Below are positions 1-14,900 of a stretch of DNA of 64,000 nt, in pieces. The notes beneath the pieces are model-generated. The model had not been told where the DNA came from. It ran no database searches and saw nothing but the letters and a program-made list of their open reading frames with translations. Numbering within the stretch: the first letter of the stretch is position 1; each line of letters starts with the position of its first letter. The stretch lies in NCBI RefSeq assembly GCF_037325665.1, contig NC_090260.1, forward strand, positions 54,119,649-54,183,648, given 5' to 3'. The position numbers were made by a program, and so were the translations under genes. This DNA comes from Littorina saxatilis. Lineage: Eukaryota > Mollusca > Gastropoda > Littorinimorpha > Littorinidae.

Positions 1-3000
1 TATCTGACTTTAATTAGAATTGTTGGATATTTTTGCGTGAGATTTACGCCAAAACGTATTTGGATATAGTCTTGTATTGACTATTGGTTTTGGTGCCAGA
101 TTTGTTGTGGTACTTGACAGTTTTGAAGTAGATTACTTGATCTTACATTATTGTTGGAAACTTTTTCAAAACTTTTCTCTAAACTTGGACATATTTTGGT
201 GTGATTTTGAAAGTTCAAAACTTACACAATGGAGAGCGAAGATGATTATGATGCGTTGTTTGAAAAGTTCGTTAAACAGGCAGAGACTTTGGGTCTGGCT
301 GCAGATAAACGTGAGAAATACGTGAAAGAAAGTTTTGATCGTTTGGAGAGAAAACGAGAAAAAGATGAAAAGCAAAAAGAAAGGGAAATTGAAGAAAGTC
401 GAAGACAAAAAGAATTGGAAAGAGAAGAGAAACAAAAAGAATTGGAACGGGAAGAAAGAGACAAAGAGAGAGAACACCAGTTAAAGCAAAGAGAGCTTGA
501 GATTAGGCAGGCTGAAATTAGTGCTGGGTCACGTGCACCACAAAATGGTCGGGATTCTCACACTAATATTGGTGCTCGCCCTGTTTACCCCAGGCTCCCT
601 GCATTCAGGGAACAGCAAGATGATATAGACTCTTACTTGTTCAGATTTGAAACTCATGCAAAATCTCTGGGATGGGAAGAGACAAGGTGGATCACGTACT
701 TGTCTGCTCTTTTAGAGGGCAATGCATTAAACCTATACCATAGCCTTGCTGCTGCTGGTGAACTAACATACCAATGTTTGAAAGAAAACTTGCTGAAGAC
801 CTTTCAGTGCACATCTGAAAATGTTAGACAAAAACTCAGATATAGTAAACCAAGAGAAAATGAACCGTTCCAAACTTTTGGAATTGAGTTGCGACGATTG
901 TTTGATCGTTGGGTTGCGCTGTCTGAGATAACCACAGATGTTGATGGTTTAACAGACTTGATTCTGGCAGAACAATTCCTTGAAAGTGTATCAGCCGACG
1001 TAGCAACTTTCATTCGAGAGAGAGGTCTTGTTAAACTTGAGGATATGGTCACAGCTGCCGAGAATTACCGTTTATCACGGAAGTCAGAGTCTACTATTTT
1101 TTCAGCTGCTTCCTGTGTTCAGGAAGATTATGTTGGCGCTGCTTTTGCACATGGTGATAATCACGGGGGTGTTCAGGAGTTACCGCGGGTTGGTTCTGGT
1201 TTTGCTAAGCGGAGTGATAACCAGAATGACGAGAGTTCTGGAAAGGTGACGTCTGACGCTCAGACATATCCACATGAGGGTGCATATAAAACACGTAGAA
1301 GTAGACGCAGACGTGCACATGGTAAGAGAGTTCGTTCACCCCGAGAGGACGACACTTGTTTTCTGTGTTCTGGAAAAGGTCATTGGCGTCAAGAGTGTCC
1401 AATACGGATAAATCCTGTAAATCCTTGCTGGGCTTGTGGTTTAGGCGGCCATAAATTGAAATCGTGTCCGATGGCTAAATTTCTAGAAAAGAGGAAGTCA
1501 GGAAATGCAGTTGTTCGGGAAGTCGTTCCTCCAGTCGTTCCTCCAGTTAAGAAAGTTGTGGAAAGTTTGAAGTTGGAACATGGTAGTGTCAACGAGAGAG
1601 AGTGTACAGTACTTCGAGACTCAGGTTCTACGATTTCTGGAGTGCGTAGAGGATTGGTGTCGAAAGACCAGTTGGTCAGTAGAAAGGTCACTTGTAAGAC
1701 ATTTGGTGGGGAGGTCCTTACTTATCCTCAGGCGAAAGTTAAAGTTGAGACACCTTATGTTTCGGGAGAAATGGTTTGTTGCGTCCTGAATGATCCTGTC
1801 GCTGATTTGATCATAGGCAACATTCCGGGGATTTCAGGGGGTGCAGACTGTTGTCCTGAAGCTGAGGGGGTTACGGCTCGTACTAATCGTGTGCAGGAAA
1901 AGAGAAGAAACCCTCCTGATAAACCTGTGATTCTGACTCCAGATCAGAAGGTTGTGTGTTTGAATCAGGACTTGGCAGTTGTTCGAGAAGAACTCAGTCA
2001 GCTGCGAGCTGAAGTGAACAGATTAAAAGGTGGTTTTTCACTGGCTACGAGTGGAAAGAGTAGGTCGATTGAGACTACTGCTGCTGTAAGCCATGGTGGA
2101 AATCGCAGAAAGAGGTCAAGAAAATGGTTTACTTGATTTTGACTACTTGCTTGTTTAGCATCAGGAACATGAGTCGTAGTACTATGTTGGAAGAGTCGTG
2201 GACTCAAGATATGAAAATTGAAGATGCTAAAGAAAGACATTACATGTTTGAGCTGGAAAGCAACATGACTGGAAATTTGTGAGTTAATAGGAAAACTCAG
2301 TGGAATCTTCCTGAAGAAGGAAGAAGTACTTTATCAGACATAAAGTAGTGTTGTTACACATATGGATCAGTGGATCGGAAAATTTTGTTCCGTAGTGGAA
2401 TGCGATATTGTAATTGTATTGCAGTGAAGTAATTACCCTCTTATCTGTTATCCTAAAGAAAAAATAACCTCGGTCGGTCATTTTTTTTCGGGAGGAGGGG
2501 GTAATGTGACAAACGGATTTGCACATAGATGTATATTGGAGTTATGTGACTCAGGTGTACAAAGTTTCATGGGCCACGAACTTTGAGTGGACACCGTACA
2601 GTGATACGTCACTGACGCAGTGCAGTAGTGTCGGTGACCAATCAGAGCAGAGTATAGACCGAGGTGGCGTTGTAAAGAGAATACAGGCTCAGAGCTTTGC
2701 AGACTGTCGACAGGAGAGGACGTGTCTCCTGATTGTAAAGTTGCTCACCGGGCGCTAGAGGTCGTTTGGAGACTCGTGTCGCGGTTACTGAATCAGTAGA
2801 TTCAGCTGCTGTGTTTACAGGTATTTATTGAATTGATATTTTACTCGGAGATATTATTTTGCTCGGAAATATTGACTTGAGAAATGACCGGGAGAGTCAT
2901 GTGTGAATTAGCTGAAAAACGTGCGCGGTTGTCAGCCATTGCTGAAAAAGGAATGTTTACATGTTTGTCGGAAATGAATTCGCTTATGAGTTAGCGGGTG

Positions 3001-3682
3001 TATATACTGTAACCGCATAAGATAGTTACCGGTAGTGATAAAGAATGTTATAAAAGTTTATTCAAGTATGGAGACTTATGGTAGTTTAAACTTGTGTTTT
3101 TAGCATCCCGGGCCGAGTGGGTCACGGAGGTATCCCGGGCCGAGAGCGGTCGCGGAAGGGGGAACGAGACGGGAGGTTCTGCCCTCATGCTCCAGCCGTG
3201 AGCTGTGGAGATGCTGGAGGGGAAGACAGCGTGAAGCGCTGCGTAACGGGAACCCCGTCCCATTCCACCACACGAGACAGTTGTGTGGGTGGGGTGAAGC
3301 AGTGTGTGCCACTGTATACTGTGAGTACGACTGAGAGAATTTAACCAGCGTGATAGCTGTACAGATACGTTCCCGAGTGAATAACCACGAGACGTCGAGC
3401 GTCGTGGGGTTTGTCATCTGTGTATAACAGAAGTGAATAGTAACAGAAGAATTGTTTGAGACAGTGTCTTCGTGTGTTTTGAGACAGACGGGCTTTCACG
3501 GAACAAAGCCTCGAGTGTTATACGTGTGTGCACGAGAACTGTAGATTGCATGACATAATAACCTGTATGTAATTTTGTGCAGTTTGATTTCTGTGTGTTA
3601 ACAGAAATAGTACTTTCATGTTGAGCGAAAGTGATCTGTAGAATGGATGTATAATAATATGTTTATGTTGTGTTATTGAACA
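1..3682 (+). mobile_element. Ty3/gypsy-like LTR retroelement fossil (partial)
   Basis: An open stretch at 229-2136 has the layout of an LTR-element Gag plus protease: a charged coiled coil (about residues 40-100), a Gag core of SCAN-like character (about 120-300), two zinc knuckles of CCHC type (about 380-415, beginning CFLCSGKGHW and CWACGLGGHK), and a retropepsin-like segment around LRDSGST. A purine run near 2490-2501 followed by TGTGACAAACGG at 2505 looks like a polypurine tract and the start of a 3' LTR of about 1.18 kb. The LTR end near 3682 is a guess. The element is not whole in this window: the 5' LTR would lie to the left and no reverse transcriptase is seen. Age cannot be judged from a single LTR. 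It probably sits in an intron of the calpain gene that runs on the minus strand. Confidence 0.7.
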
Positions 3683-3858
3683 TTCTAATAGAGGTGCAGG
3701 GGCAAAGGGCTATACTGTGTTCTTGTCTTTGTGCCTGGTTGGAATGTGTGTGTGTGTGTGTGTGTGAAGGCTAGATAGTAAACAGAGAGTAGCACGCACA
3801 ATTTTTGATAGGAGTAGATATACATACATACAGACATACACACCGAAATTCCAGCCGT
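3683..3858. other. Short spacer with (GT)n microsatellite
   Basis: A pure GT run lies at about 3745-3767. The rest is A/T-rich and matches nothing I recognise. It separates the LTR fossil from the calpain intron arrays. Confidence 0.5.
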
Positions 3859-4530
3859 AACAATGGTAACACGGCATGGTAACACGTCGTGGTAACACAG
3901 CATGGTAACACGGCATGGTAACACAGCATGGTAACACGGCATGGTAACACAGCATGGTAACACGGCATGGTAACACAGCATGGTAACACGGCATGGTAAC
4001 ACGGCATGGTAACACGGCATGGTAAAACGGCATAGTAACACGGCATGGTAACACCGCATGGTAACACCGCATGGTAACATGGCATGATGACACGGCATGA
4101 TGACACGTCATGGTAGCACGGCAACACAGCATGATGACACGGCATGGTAACACGGCATGGTAACACAGCATGGTACCACAGCATGGTAACACGGCATGGT
4201 AACACGGCATGGTAACATGACATGGTAACACGGCATAGTGACAGGTCATGATGGCACGGCATGGTAACACAACATGATAACACGGCATGGTAACACGGCA
4301 TGATGACACTGCATGGTAACACGGCATGATGACACGGCATGGTAGCACGGCATGGTAACACGTCATGGTAACACGGCAGGGTGACAGGTCATGGTAACAC
4401 GTCATGGTAACACGGCATGATAACACGGCATGGTGACAGGTCATGATGACACGGCATGAGGACACGGCATGGTAACACTGCATGGTAACGCGGCATGGTG
4501 GCAGGTCATGGTAACACGGCATGGTAACAA
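3859..4530. repeat. 13-bp minisatellite in calpain intron 3
   Basis: About 50 diverged copies of a 13-bp unit with core GGCATGGTAACAC. Variants change one or two bases (GGCATGATGACAC, GTCATGGTAACAC). It runs directly into the 32-bp array to its right. Long open frames on the minus strand here are a by-product of the stop-free unit. Confidence 0.9.
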
Positions 4531-5724
4531 TGATACCAAGAAGACGTATGATAAAGAGACAGGGATACCAAGCAGACGTATGATAAAGAGACAGGGATAC
4601 CAAGCAGACGTATGATAAAGAGACAGGGATACCAAGCAGACGTATGATAAAGAGACAGGGATACCAAGCAGACGTATGATAAAGAGAGAGGGATACCAAG
4701 AAGACGTATGATAAAGAGACAGGGATACCAAGAAGACGTATGATAAAGAGACAGGGATACCAAGAAGACGTATGATAAAGAGACAATGATACCAAGAAGA
4801 CGTATGATAAAGAGACAGGGATACCAAGCAGACGTATGATAAAGAGAGAGGGATACCAAGCAGACGTATGATAAAGAGACAATGATACCAAGAAGACGTA
4901 TGATAAAGAGACAGGGATACCAAGCAGACGTATGATAAAGAGAGAGGGATACCAAGCAGACGTATGATAAAGAGACAGGGATACCAAGCAGACGTATGAT
5001 AAAGAGACAGGGATACCAAGCAGACGTATGATAAAGAGAGAGGGATACCAAGAAGACGTATGATAAAGAGACAGGGATACCAAGAAGACGTATGATAAAG
5101 AGACAGGGATACCAAGAAGACGTATGATAAAGAGACAGGGATACCAAGAAGACGTATGATAAAGAGAGAGGGATACCAAGCAGACGTATGATAAAGAGAC
5201 AGGGATACCAAGAAGACGTATGATAAAGAGACAATGATACCAAGAAGACGTATGATAAAGAGACAGGGATACCAAGCAGACGTATGATAAAGAGACAATG
5301 ATACCAAGAAGACGTATGATAAAGAGACAGGGATACCAAGCAGACGTATGATAAAGAGACAGGGATACCAAGCAGACGTATGATAAAGAGACAATGATAC
5401 CAAGAAGACGTATGATAAAGAGACAATGATACCAAGCAGACGTATGATAAAGAGACAGGGATACCAAGAAGACGTATGATAAAGAGACAATGATACCAAG
5501 AAGACGTATGATAAAGAGACAGGGATACCAAGCAGACGTATGATAAAGAGACAGGGATACCAAGCAGACGTATGATAAAGAGACAATGATACCAAGAAGA
5601 CGTATGATAAAGAGACAATGATACCAAGCAGACGTATGATAAAGAGACAGGGATACCAAGAAGACGTATGATAAAGAGAGAGGGATACCAAGAAGACGTA
5701 TGATAAAGAGACAGGGATACCAAC
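4531..5724. repeat. 32-bp minisatellite beside exon 3 donor
   Basis: About 37 copies of a 32-bp unit with core ACGTATGATAAAGAGACAGG. Copies differ mainly at AAGAAGAC/AAGCAGAC and at ACAGGG/AGAGGG/ACAATG. It ends about 12 bases from the splice donor of calpain exon 3 (ACTCAC at 5736-5741, GTGAGT on the minus strand). Unlike the arrays at other exon edges, the unit does not contain the splice site. All three minus frames are open, which gives spurious ORFs of up to 673 codons. Confidence 0.95.
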
Positions 5725-5741
5725 AACACAAGGCTACTCAC

Positions 5742-5944
5742 TTGGCATAGGCCTTCTCCAACAGCGCGGACCAGAACTCGTTGCGTGACTTGGAGTGGCA
5801 GAAGATGAGCTTTCCCTCCCTGACGGGCAGGCGGTCGTCAATGACAACCTCGATCCACTGTCCGAACCGCCAGAAGTTAAACTTGAACATGCCCACGTAG
5901 GCGTTCTTGTCGTCCCACTCCTGTAGCTTGTAGTCTGGTATCAC
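5742..5944 (-). CDS. CAPN5-like: Calpain-5-like exon 3 (PC1 core)
   Basis: A 203-bp exon that starts [10 protein letters not shown] and ends EKAYA plus two bases of a Lys codon. The acceptor is CTACAG before GTGATACC (AG at 5945-5946 on the plus map). The donor is GTGAGT at 5741-5736, a perfect consensus, which leaves phase 2. Motifs [17 protein letters not shown] and [20 protein letters not shown] are hallmark PC1 core segments of calpains and match CAPN5 closely. No stop or frame break is seen. On its 5' side lies the 29-bp array that repeats this acceptor, and on its 3' side the 32-bp array. Confidence 0.93.
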
Positions 5945-8900
5945 CTGTAGACATGAACACAGTCTGGTATCACCTGTAGACATGAACACAGTCTGGTATC
6001 ACATGTAGAACAGTCTGGTATCACCTGTAGACATGAACACAGTCTGGTATCACATGTAGACATGAACACAGTCTGGTATCACATGTAGACATAAACAGTC
6101 TGGTATCACCTGTAGACATAAACAGTCTGGTATCACATATAGACATGAACACAGTCTGGTATCACATGTAGACATGAACACAGTCTGGTATCACATGTAG
6201 ACATGAACACAGTCTGGTATCACATGTAGACATGAACACAGTCTGGTATCACATGTAGACATGAACACAGTCTGGTATCACATGTAGACATGAACACAGT
6301 CTGGTATCACATGTAGACATGAACACAGTCTGGTATCACATGTAGACATGAACACAGTCTGGTATCACCTGTAGACATGAACACAGTCTGGTATCACATG
6401 TAGACATGACAAAGACGTCATATTCGGCTTTTCGTGAAAGTTGAGGCGGCACTGTCACGCTCTCATTTTTCAACCAACATGGTTGAAATTTTGGTCAAGT
6501 AATCTTCGACGAAGCCCGGACAGCACAGACTGACACAGTAACAACCAGCACAGACTGACACAATAACAACCAACACAGACTGACATAGTAACAACCAACA
6601 CAGATTGACACAGTAACAACCAGCACAGACTGACACAGTAACAGCCAACACAGACTGACACAGTAACAACCAACACAGACTGACACAGTAACAACCAACA
6701 CAGACTGACACAGTAACAACCAACACAGACTGACACAGTAACAACCAACACAGACTGACACAGTAACAACCAACACAGACTGACACAGTAACAACCAACA
6801 CAGACTGACACAGTAACAACCAACACAGACTGACACAGTAACAACCAACACAGACTGACACAGTAACAACCAACACAGACTGACACAGTAACAACCAACA
6901 CAGACTGACACAGTAACAACCAGCACAGACTGACACAATAACAACCAACACAGACTGACACAGTAACAACCAACACAGACTGACACAGTAACAACCAACA
7001 CAGACTGACATAGTAACAACCAACACAGACTGACACAGTAACAACCAACACAGACTGACACAGTAACAACCAACACAGACTGACACAGTAACAACCAACA
7101 CAGACTGACACAGTAACAACCAACACAGACTGACACAGTAACAACCAGCACAGACTGACACAGTGACAACCAACAAAGACTGACACAGTAACAACCAACA
7201 CAGACTGACACAGTAACAACCAACACAGACAGACACAGTAACAACCAACACAGACTGACACAGTAACAACCAACACAGACTGACACAGTAACAACCAACA
7301 CAGACTGACACAGTAACAACCAGCACAGACTGACACAGTAACAACCAACACAGACTGACACAGTAACAACCAACACAGACTGACACAGTAACAACCAGCA
7401 CAGACTGACACAGTAACAACCAGCACAGACTGACACAGTAACAACCAACACAGACTGACACAGTAACAACCAGCACAGACTGACACAGTAACAACCAACA
7501 CAGACTGACATAGTAACAACCAGCACAGACTGACACAGTAACAACCAGCACAGACTGACACAGTAACAACGAACACAGACTGGCAGAGTAACAACCAACA
7601 CAGACTGGCACAGTAACAACCAACACAGACTGACACAGTAACAACCAACACAGACTGACACAGTAACAACCAACACAGACTGACACAGTAACAACCAGCA
7701 CAGACTGACACAGTAACAACCAGCACAGACTGACATAGTAACAACCAACAAAGACTGACACAGTAACAACCAACACAGACTGACACAGTAACAACCAGCA
7801 CAGACTGACATAGTAACAACCAACAAAGACTGACACAGTAACAACCAACACAGACTGACACAGTAACAACCAACAAAGACTGACATAGTAACAACCAACA
7901 CAGACTGACACAGTAACAACCAACACAGACTGACATAGTAACAACCAACACAGACTGACACAGTAACAACCAACAACCAACACAGACTGACATAGTAACA
8001 ACCAACACAGACTGACACAGTAACAACCAACATAGACTGACACAGTAACAACCAACACAGACTGACACAGTAACAACCAACATAGACTGACACAGTAACA
8101 ACCAACACAGACTGACACAATAACAACCAACACTGACTGACACAGTAACAACCAACACAGACTGACACAGTAACAACCAACACAGACTGACACAGTAACA
8201 ACCAGCAGACTGACACAGTAACAATCAACACAGACTGACACAATAACAACCAGTACAGACTGACACAGTAACAACCAACACAGACTGACACAGTAACAAC
8301 CAACACAGACTGACACAGTAACAACCAACACAGACAGACACAGTAACAACCAACACAGACTGACACAGTAACAACCAGCACAGACTGACATAGTAACAAC
8401 CAACACAGACTGACACAGTAACAACCAGCACAGACTGACACAGTAACAACCAACACAGACTGACACAGTAACAACCAACACAGACTGACACAGTAACAAC
8501 CAACACAGACTGACACAGTAACAACCAGCACAGACTGACACAGTAACAACCAACACAGACTGACACAGTAACAACCAACACAGACTGACACAGTAACAAC
8601 CAACAAAGACTGACACAGTAACAACCAGCACAGACTGACACAGTAACAACCAACAACCAACACAGACTGACACAGTAACAACCAACACAGACTGACACAG
8701 TAACAACCAACACAGACTGACATAGTAACAACCAACACAGACTGACACAGTAACAACCAACACAGACTGACACAGTAACAACCAACACAGACTGACATAG
8801 TAACAACCAACACAGACTGACACAGTAACAACCAACACAGACTGACACAGTAACAACCAACACAGACTGACACAGTAACAACCAGCACAGACTGACACAG

Positions 8901-11900
8901 TAACAACCAACACAGACAGACACAGTAACAACCAACACAGACTGACACAGTAACAACCAACACAGACTGACACAGTAACAACCAACACAGACTGACATAG
9001 TAACAACCAACACAGACTGACACAGTAACAACCAGCACAGACTGACATAGTAACAACCAACACAGACTGACACAGTAACAACAAACACAGACTGACACAG
9101 TAACAACCAACACAGACTGACATAGTAACAACCAACACAGACTGACATAGTAACAACCAACACAGACTGACATAGTAACAACCAACACAGACTGACACAG
9201 TAACAACCAACACAGACTGACACAGTAACAACCAACACAGACTGACACAGTAACAACCAGCACAGACTGACACAGTAACAACCAGCACAGACTGACACAG
9301 TAACAACCAACAACCAACACAGACTGACACAGTAACAACCAACACAGACTGACATAGTAACAACCAACACAGACTGACACAGTAACAACCAACACAGACT
9401 GACACAATAACAACCAACACAGACTGACACAGTAACAACCAACACAGACTGACACAGTAACAACCAACACAGACTGACATAGTAACAACCAACACAGACT
9501 GACATAGTAACAACCAACACAGACAGACACAGTAACAACCAACACAGACTGACACAGTAACAACCAACACAGACTGACATAGTAACAACCAACACAGACT
9601 GACACAGTAACAACCAACACAGACTGACATAGTAACAACCAACACAGACTGACACAGTAACAACCAACACAGACTGACATAGTAACAACCAACACAGACT
9701 GACACAGTAACAACCAACACAGACAGACACAGTAACAACCAACACAGACTGACACAGTAACAACCAACACAGACTGACACAGTAACAACCAACACAGACT
9801 GACACAGTAACAACCAACACAGACTGACATAGTAACAACCAACACAGACTGACATAGTAACAACCAACACAGACTGACACAGTAACAACCAACACAGACT
9901 GACATAGTAACAACCAACACAGACTGACATAGTAACAACCAACACAGACTGACATAGTAACAACCAACACAGACTGGCACAGTAACAACCAACACAGACT
10001 GACATAGTAACAACCAACACAGACTGACACAGTAACAACCAACACAGACTGACACAGTAACAACCAGCACAGACTGACATAGTAACAACCAACACAGACT
10101 GACATAGTAACAACCAACACAGACTGACACAGTAACAACCAACACAGACTGACACAGTAACAACCAACACAGACTGACACAGTGACAACCAACACAGACT
10201 GACACAGTAACAACCAACACAGACTGACACAGTAACAACCAGCACAGACTGACACAGTGACAACCAACACAGACTGACATAGTAACAACCAACACAGATT
10301 GACACAGTAACAACCAACAACCAACACAGACTGACACAGTAACAACCAGCACAGACTGACACAGTAACAACCAACACAGACTGACACAGTAACAACCAAC
10401 ACAGACTGACACAGTAACAACCAACACAGACTGACACAGTAACAACCAGCACAGACTGACATAGTAACAACCAACAACCAACACAGGCTGACATAGTAAC
10501 AACCAGCACAGACTGACATAGTAACAACCAACATAGACTGACACAGTAACAACCAGCACAGACTGACATAGTAACAACCAACATAGACTGACACAGTAAC
10601 AACCAACACAGACTGACATGGTAACAACCAACACAGACTGACATAGTAACAACCAACACAGACTGACATAGTAACAACCAACACAGACTGACACAGTAAC
10701 AACCAGCACAGACTGACACAGTAACAACCAACACAGACTGACACAGTAACAACCAACACAGACTGACACAGTAACAACCAACACAGACTGACACAGTAAC
10801 AACCAACACAGACTGAGACAATAACAACCAACACAGACTGACACAGTAACAACCAACACAGACTGACACAGTAACAACCAACACAGACTGACATAGTAAC
10901 AACCAGCACAGACTGACACAGTAACAACCAACACAGACTGACACAGTAACAACCAACACAGACTGACACAGTAACAACCAACAAAGACTGACACAGTAAC
11001 AACCAACACAGACTGACACAGTAACAACCAACAAAGACTGACACAGTAACAACCAACACAGACTGACACAGTAACAACCAACACAGACAGACACAGTAAC
11101 AACCAACACAGACTGACATAGTAACAACCAACACAGACTGACACAGTAACAACCAACACAGACTGACACAGTGACAACCAGCACAGACTGACACAGTAAC
11201 AACCAACACAGACTGACACAGTAACAACCAACACAGACTGACACAGTAACAACCAACACAGACTGACACAATAACAACCAACACAGACTGACACAGTAAC
11301 AACCAACACAGACTGACACAGTAACAACCAACACAGACTGACACAGTAACAACCAACACAGACTGACACAGTAACAACCAACACAGACTGACACAGTAAC
11401 AACCAACACAGACTGAGACAATAACAACCAACACAGACTGACACAGTAACAACCAACACAGACTGACACAATAACAACCAACACAGACTGAGACAGTAAC
11501 AACCAACACAGACTGACACAGTAACAACCAACAACCAACACAGACTGACACAGTAACAACCAACAACCAACACAGACTGACACAGTAACAACCAACAAGA
11601 CTGACACAATAACAACCAACACAGACTGACACAATAACAACCAACACAGACTGACACAGTAACAACCAACACAGACTGACACAATAACAACCAACACAGA
11701 CTGACACAGTAACAACCAACACAGACTGACATAGTAACAACCAACACAGACTGACATAGTAACAACCAACACAGACTGACATAGTAACAACCAACACAGA
11801 CTGACACAGTAACAACCAACACAGACTGACACAGTAACAACCAACACAGACTGACACAATAACAACCAACACAGACTGACACAGTAACAACCAACACAGA

Positions 11901-14900
11901 CTGACACAGTAACAACCAACACAGACTGACACAGTAACAACCAGCACAGACTGACACAGTAACAACCAACACAGATTGACACAGTAACAACAAACACAGA
12001 CTGACACAGTAACAACCAACACAGACTGACACAGTAACAACCAACACAGACTGACACAGTAACAACCAACAACCAACACAGACTGACACAGTAACAACCA
12101 ACACAGACTGACACAGTAACAACCAACACAGACTGACACAGTAACAACCAACACAGATTGACACAGTAACAACCAACACAGACTGACACAGTAACAACCA
12201 ACACAGACTGACATAGTAACAACCAGCACAGACTGACATAGTAACAACCAACACAGACTGACATAGTAACAACCAACACAGACTGACACAGTAACAACCA
12301 ACACAGACTGACACAGTAACAACCAACACAGACTGACACAGTAACAACCAGCACAGACTGACATAGTAACAACCAACACAGACTGACACAGTAACAACCA
12401 ACACAGACTGACACAGTAACAACCAACACAGACTGACACAGTAACAACCAACACAGACTGACACAGTAACAACCAACACAGACTGACACAGTAACAACCA
12501 ACACAGACTGACACAGTAACAACCAACACAGACTGACACAGTAACAACCAACACAGACTGACACAGTAACAACCAACACAGACTGACACAGTAACAACCA
12601 GCACAGACTGACACAGTAACAACCAACACAGACTGACACAGTAACAACCAACACAGACTGACACAGTAACAACCAACACAGACTGACACAGTAACAACCA
12701 ACACAGACTGACACAGTAACAACCAACACAGACTGACACAGTAACAACCAACACAGACTGACACAGTAACAACCAACACAGACTGACACAGTAACAACCA
12801 ACACAGACTGACACAGTAACAACCAGCACAGACTGACACAGTAACAACCAACACAGACTGACACAATAACAACCAACATAGACTGACACAGTAACAACCA
12901 ACAACCAACACAGGCTGACACAGTAACAACCAACACAGACTGACATAGTAACAACCAACACAGACTGACACAGTAACAACCAACACAGACTGACACAGTA
13001 ACAACCCACACAGACTGAGACAGTAACAACCAACACAGACTGACACAGTAACAACCAACACAGACTGACACAGTAACAACCAACACAGACTGACACAGTA
13101 ACAACCAGCACAGACTGACACAGTAACAACCAACACAGACTGACACAGTAACAACCAACACAGACTGACACAGTAACAACCAGCACAGACTGACACAGTA
13201 ACAACCAACACAGACTGACACAGTAACAACCAACACAGACTGACACAGTAACAACCAACACAGACTGACACAGTGACAACCAGCACAGACTGACATAGTA
13301 ACAACCAACACAGACTGACACAGTAACAACCAACACAGACTGACATAGTAACAACCAACAAAGACTGACACAGTAACAACCAACACAGACTGACACAGTA
13401 ACAACCAGCACAGACTGACACAGTAACAACCAACAAAGACTGACACAGTAACAACCAACACAGACTGACACAGTAACAACCAACATAGACTGACACAGTA
13501 ACAACCAACACAGACTGACACAGTAACAACCAGCACAGACTGACACAGTAACAACCAACACAGACTGACACAGTAACAACCAACACAGACTGACACAGTA
13601 ACAACCAGCACAGACTGACACAGTAACAACCAACACAGACTGACACAGTAACAACCAACACAGACTGACACAGTAACAACCAACACAGACTGACACAGTA
13701 ACAACCAACACAGACTGACACAGTAACAACCAACACAGACTGACACAGTAACAACCAACACAGACTGACACAATAACAACCAACACAGACTGACACAGTA
13801 ACAACCAACACAGACTGACACAGTAACAACCAGCACAGACTGACACAGTAACAACCAACACAGACTGACATAGTAACAACCAACACAGACAGACACAGTA
13901 ACAACCAACACAGACTGACACAGTAACAACCAACACAGACTGACACAGTAACAACCAACACAGACTGACACAGTAACAACCAACACAGACTGACACAGTA
14001 ACAACCAACAAAGACTGACACAGTAACAACCAACACAGACTGACACAGTGACAACCAACACAGACTGACACAGTGACAACCAACACAGACTGGCAGAGTA
14101 ACAACCAGCACAGACAGACACAGTAACAACCAACACAGACTGACACAGTAACAACCAACACAGACTGACACAGTGACAACCAACACAGACTGACATAGTA
14201 ACAACCAACACAGACTGACACAGTAACAACCAGTACAGACTGACACAGTAACAACCAACACAGACTGACACAGTAACAACCAACACAGACTGACACAGTA
14301 ACAACCAGTACAGACTGACACAGTAACAACCAACACAGACTGACACAGTAACAACCAGTACAGACTGACACAGTAACAACCAGTACAGACTGACATAGTA
14401 ACAACCAACACAGACTGACACAGTAACAACCAACACAGACTGACATAGTAACAACCAGCACAGACTGACACAGTAACAACCAACACAGACTGACACAGTA
14501 ACAACCAACACAGACTGACACAGTAACAACCAGCACAGACTGACACAGTAACAACCAACACAGACTGACACAATAACAACCAACACAGACTGACATAGTA
14601 ACAACCAGCACAGACTGACACAGTAACAACCAGCACAGACAGACACAGTAACAACCAACACAGACTGACACAGTAACAACCAACACAGACTGACACAGTA
14701 ACAACCAACACAGACTGACACAGTGACAACCAACACAGACTGACACAGTAACAACCAACAAAGACTGACATAGTAACAACCAACACAGACTGACACAGTA
14801 ACAACCAACACAGACTGACATAGTAACAACCAACACAGACTGACATAGTAACAACCAACACAGACTGACACAATAACAACCAACACAGACTGACACAGTA

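Noticed and set aside
2505-3682. Exact LTR borders of the left fossil
   Set aside because: Only one LTR is in view and its ends do not form a clear inverted pair, so the end near 3682 is left as an estimate.
3685-5741. Minus ORFs of 411-673 codons left of exon 3
   Set aside because: Same reason: stop-free 13- and 32-bp units give three open frames.
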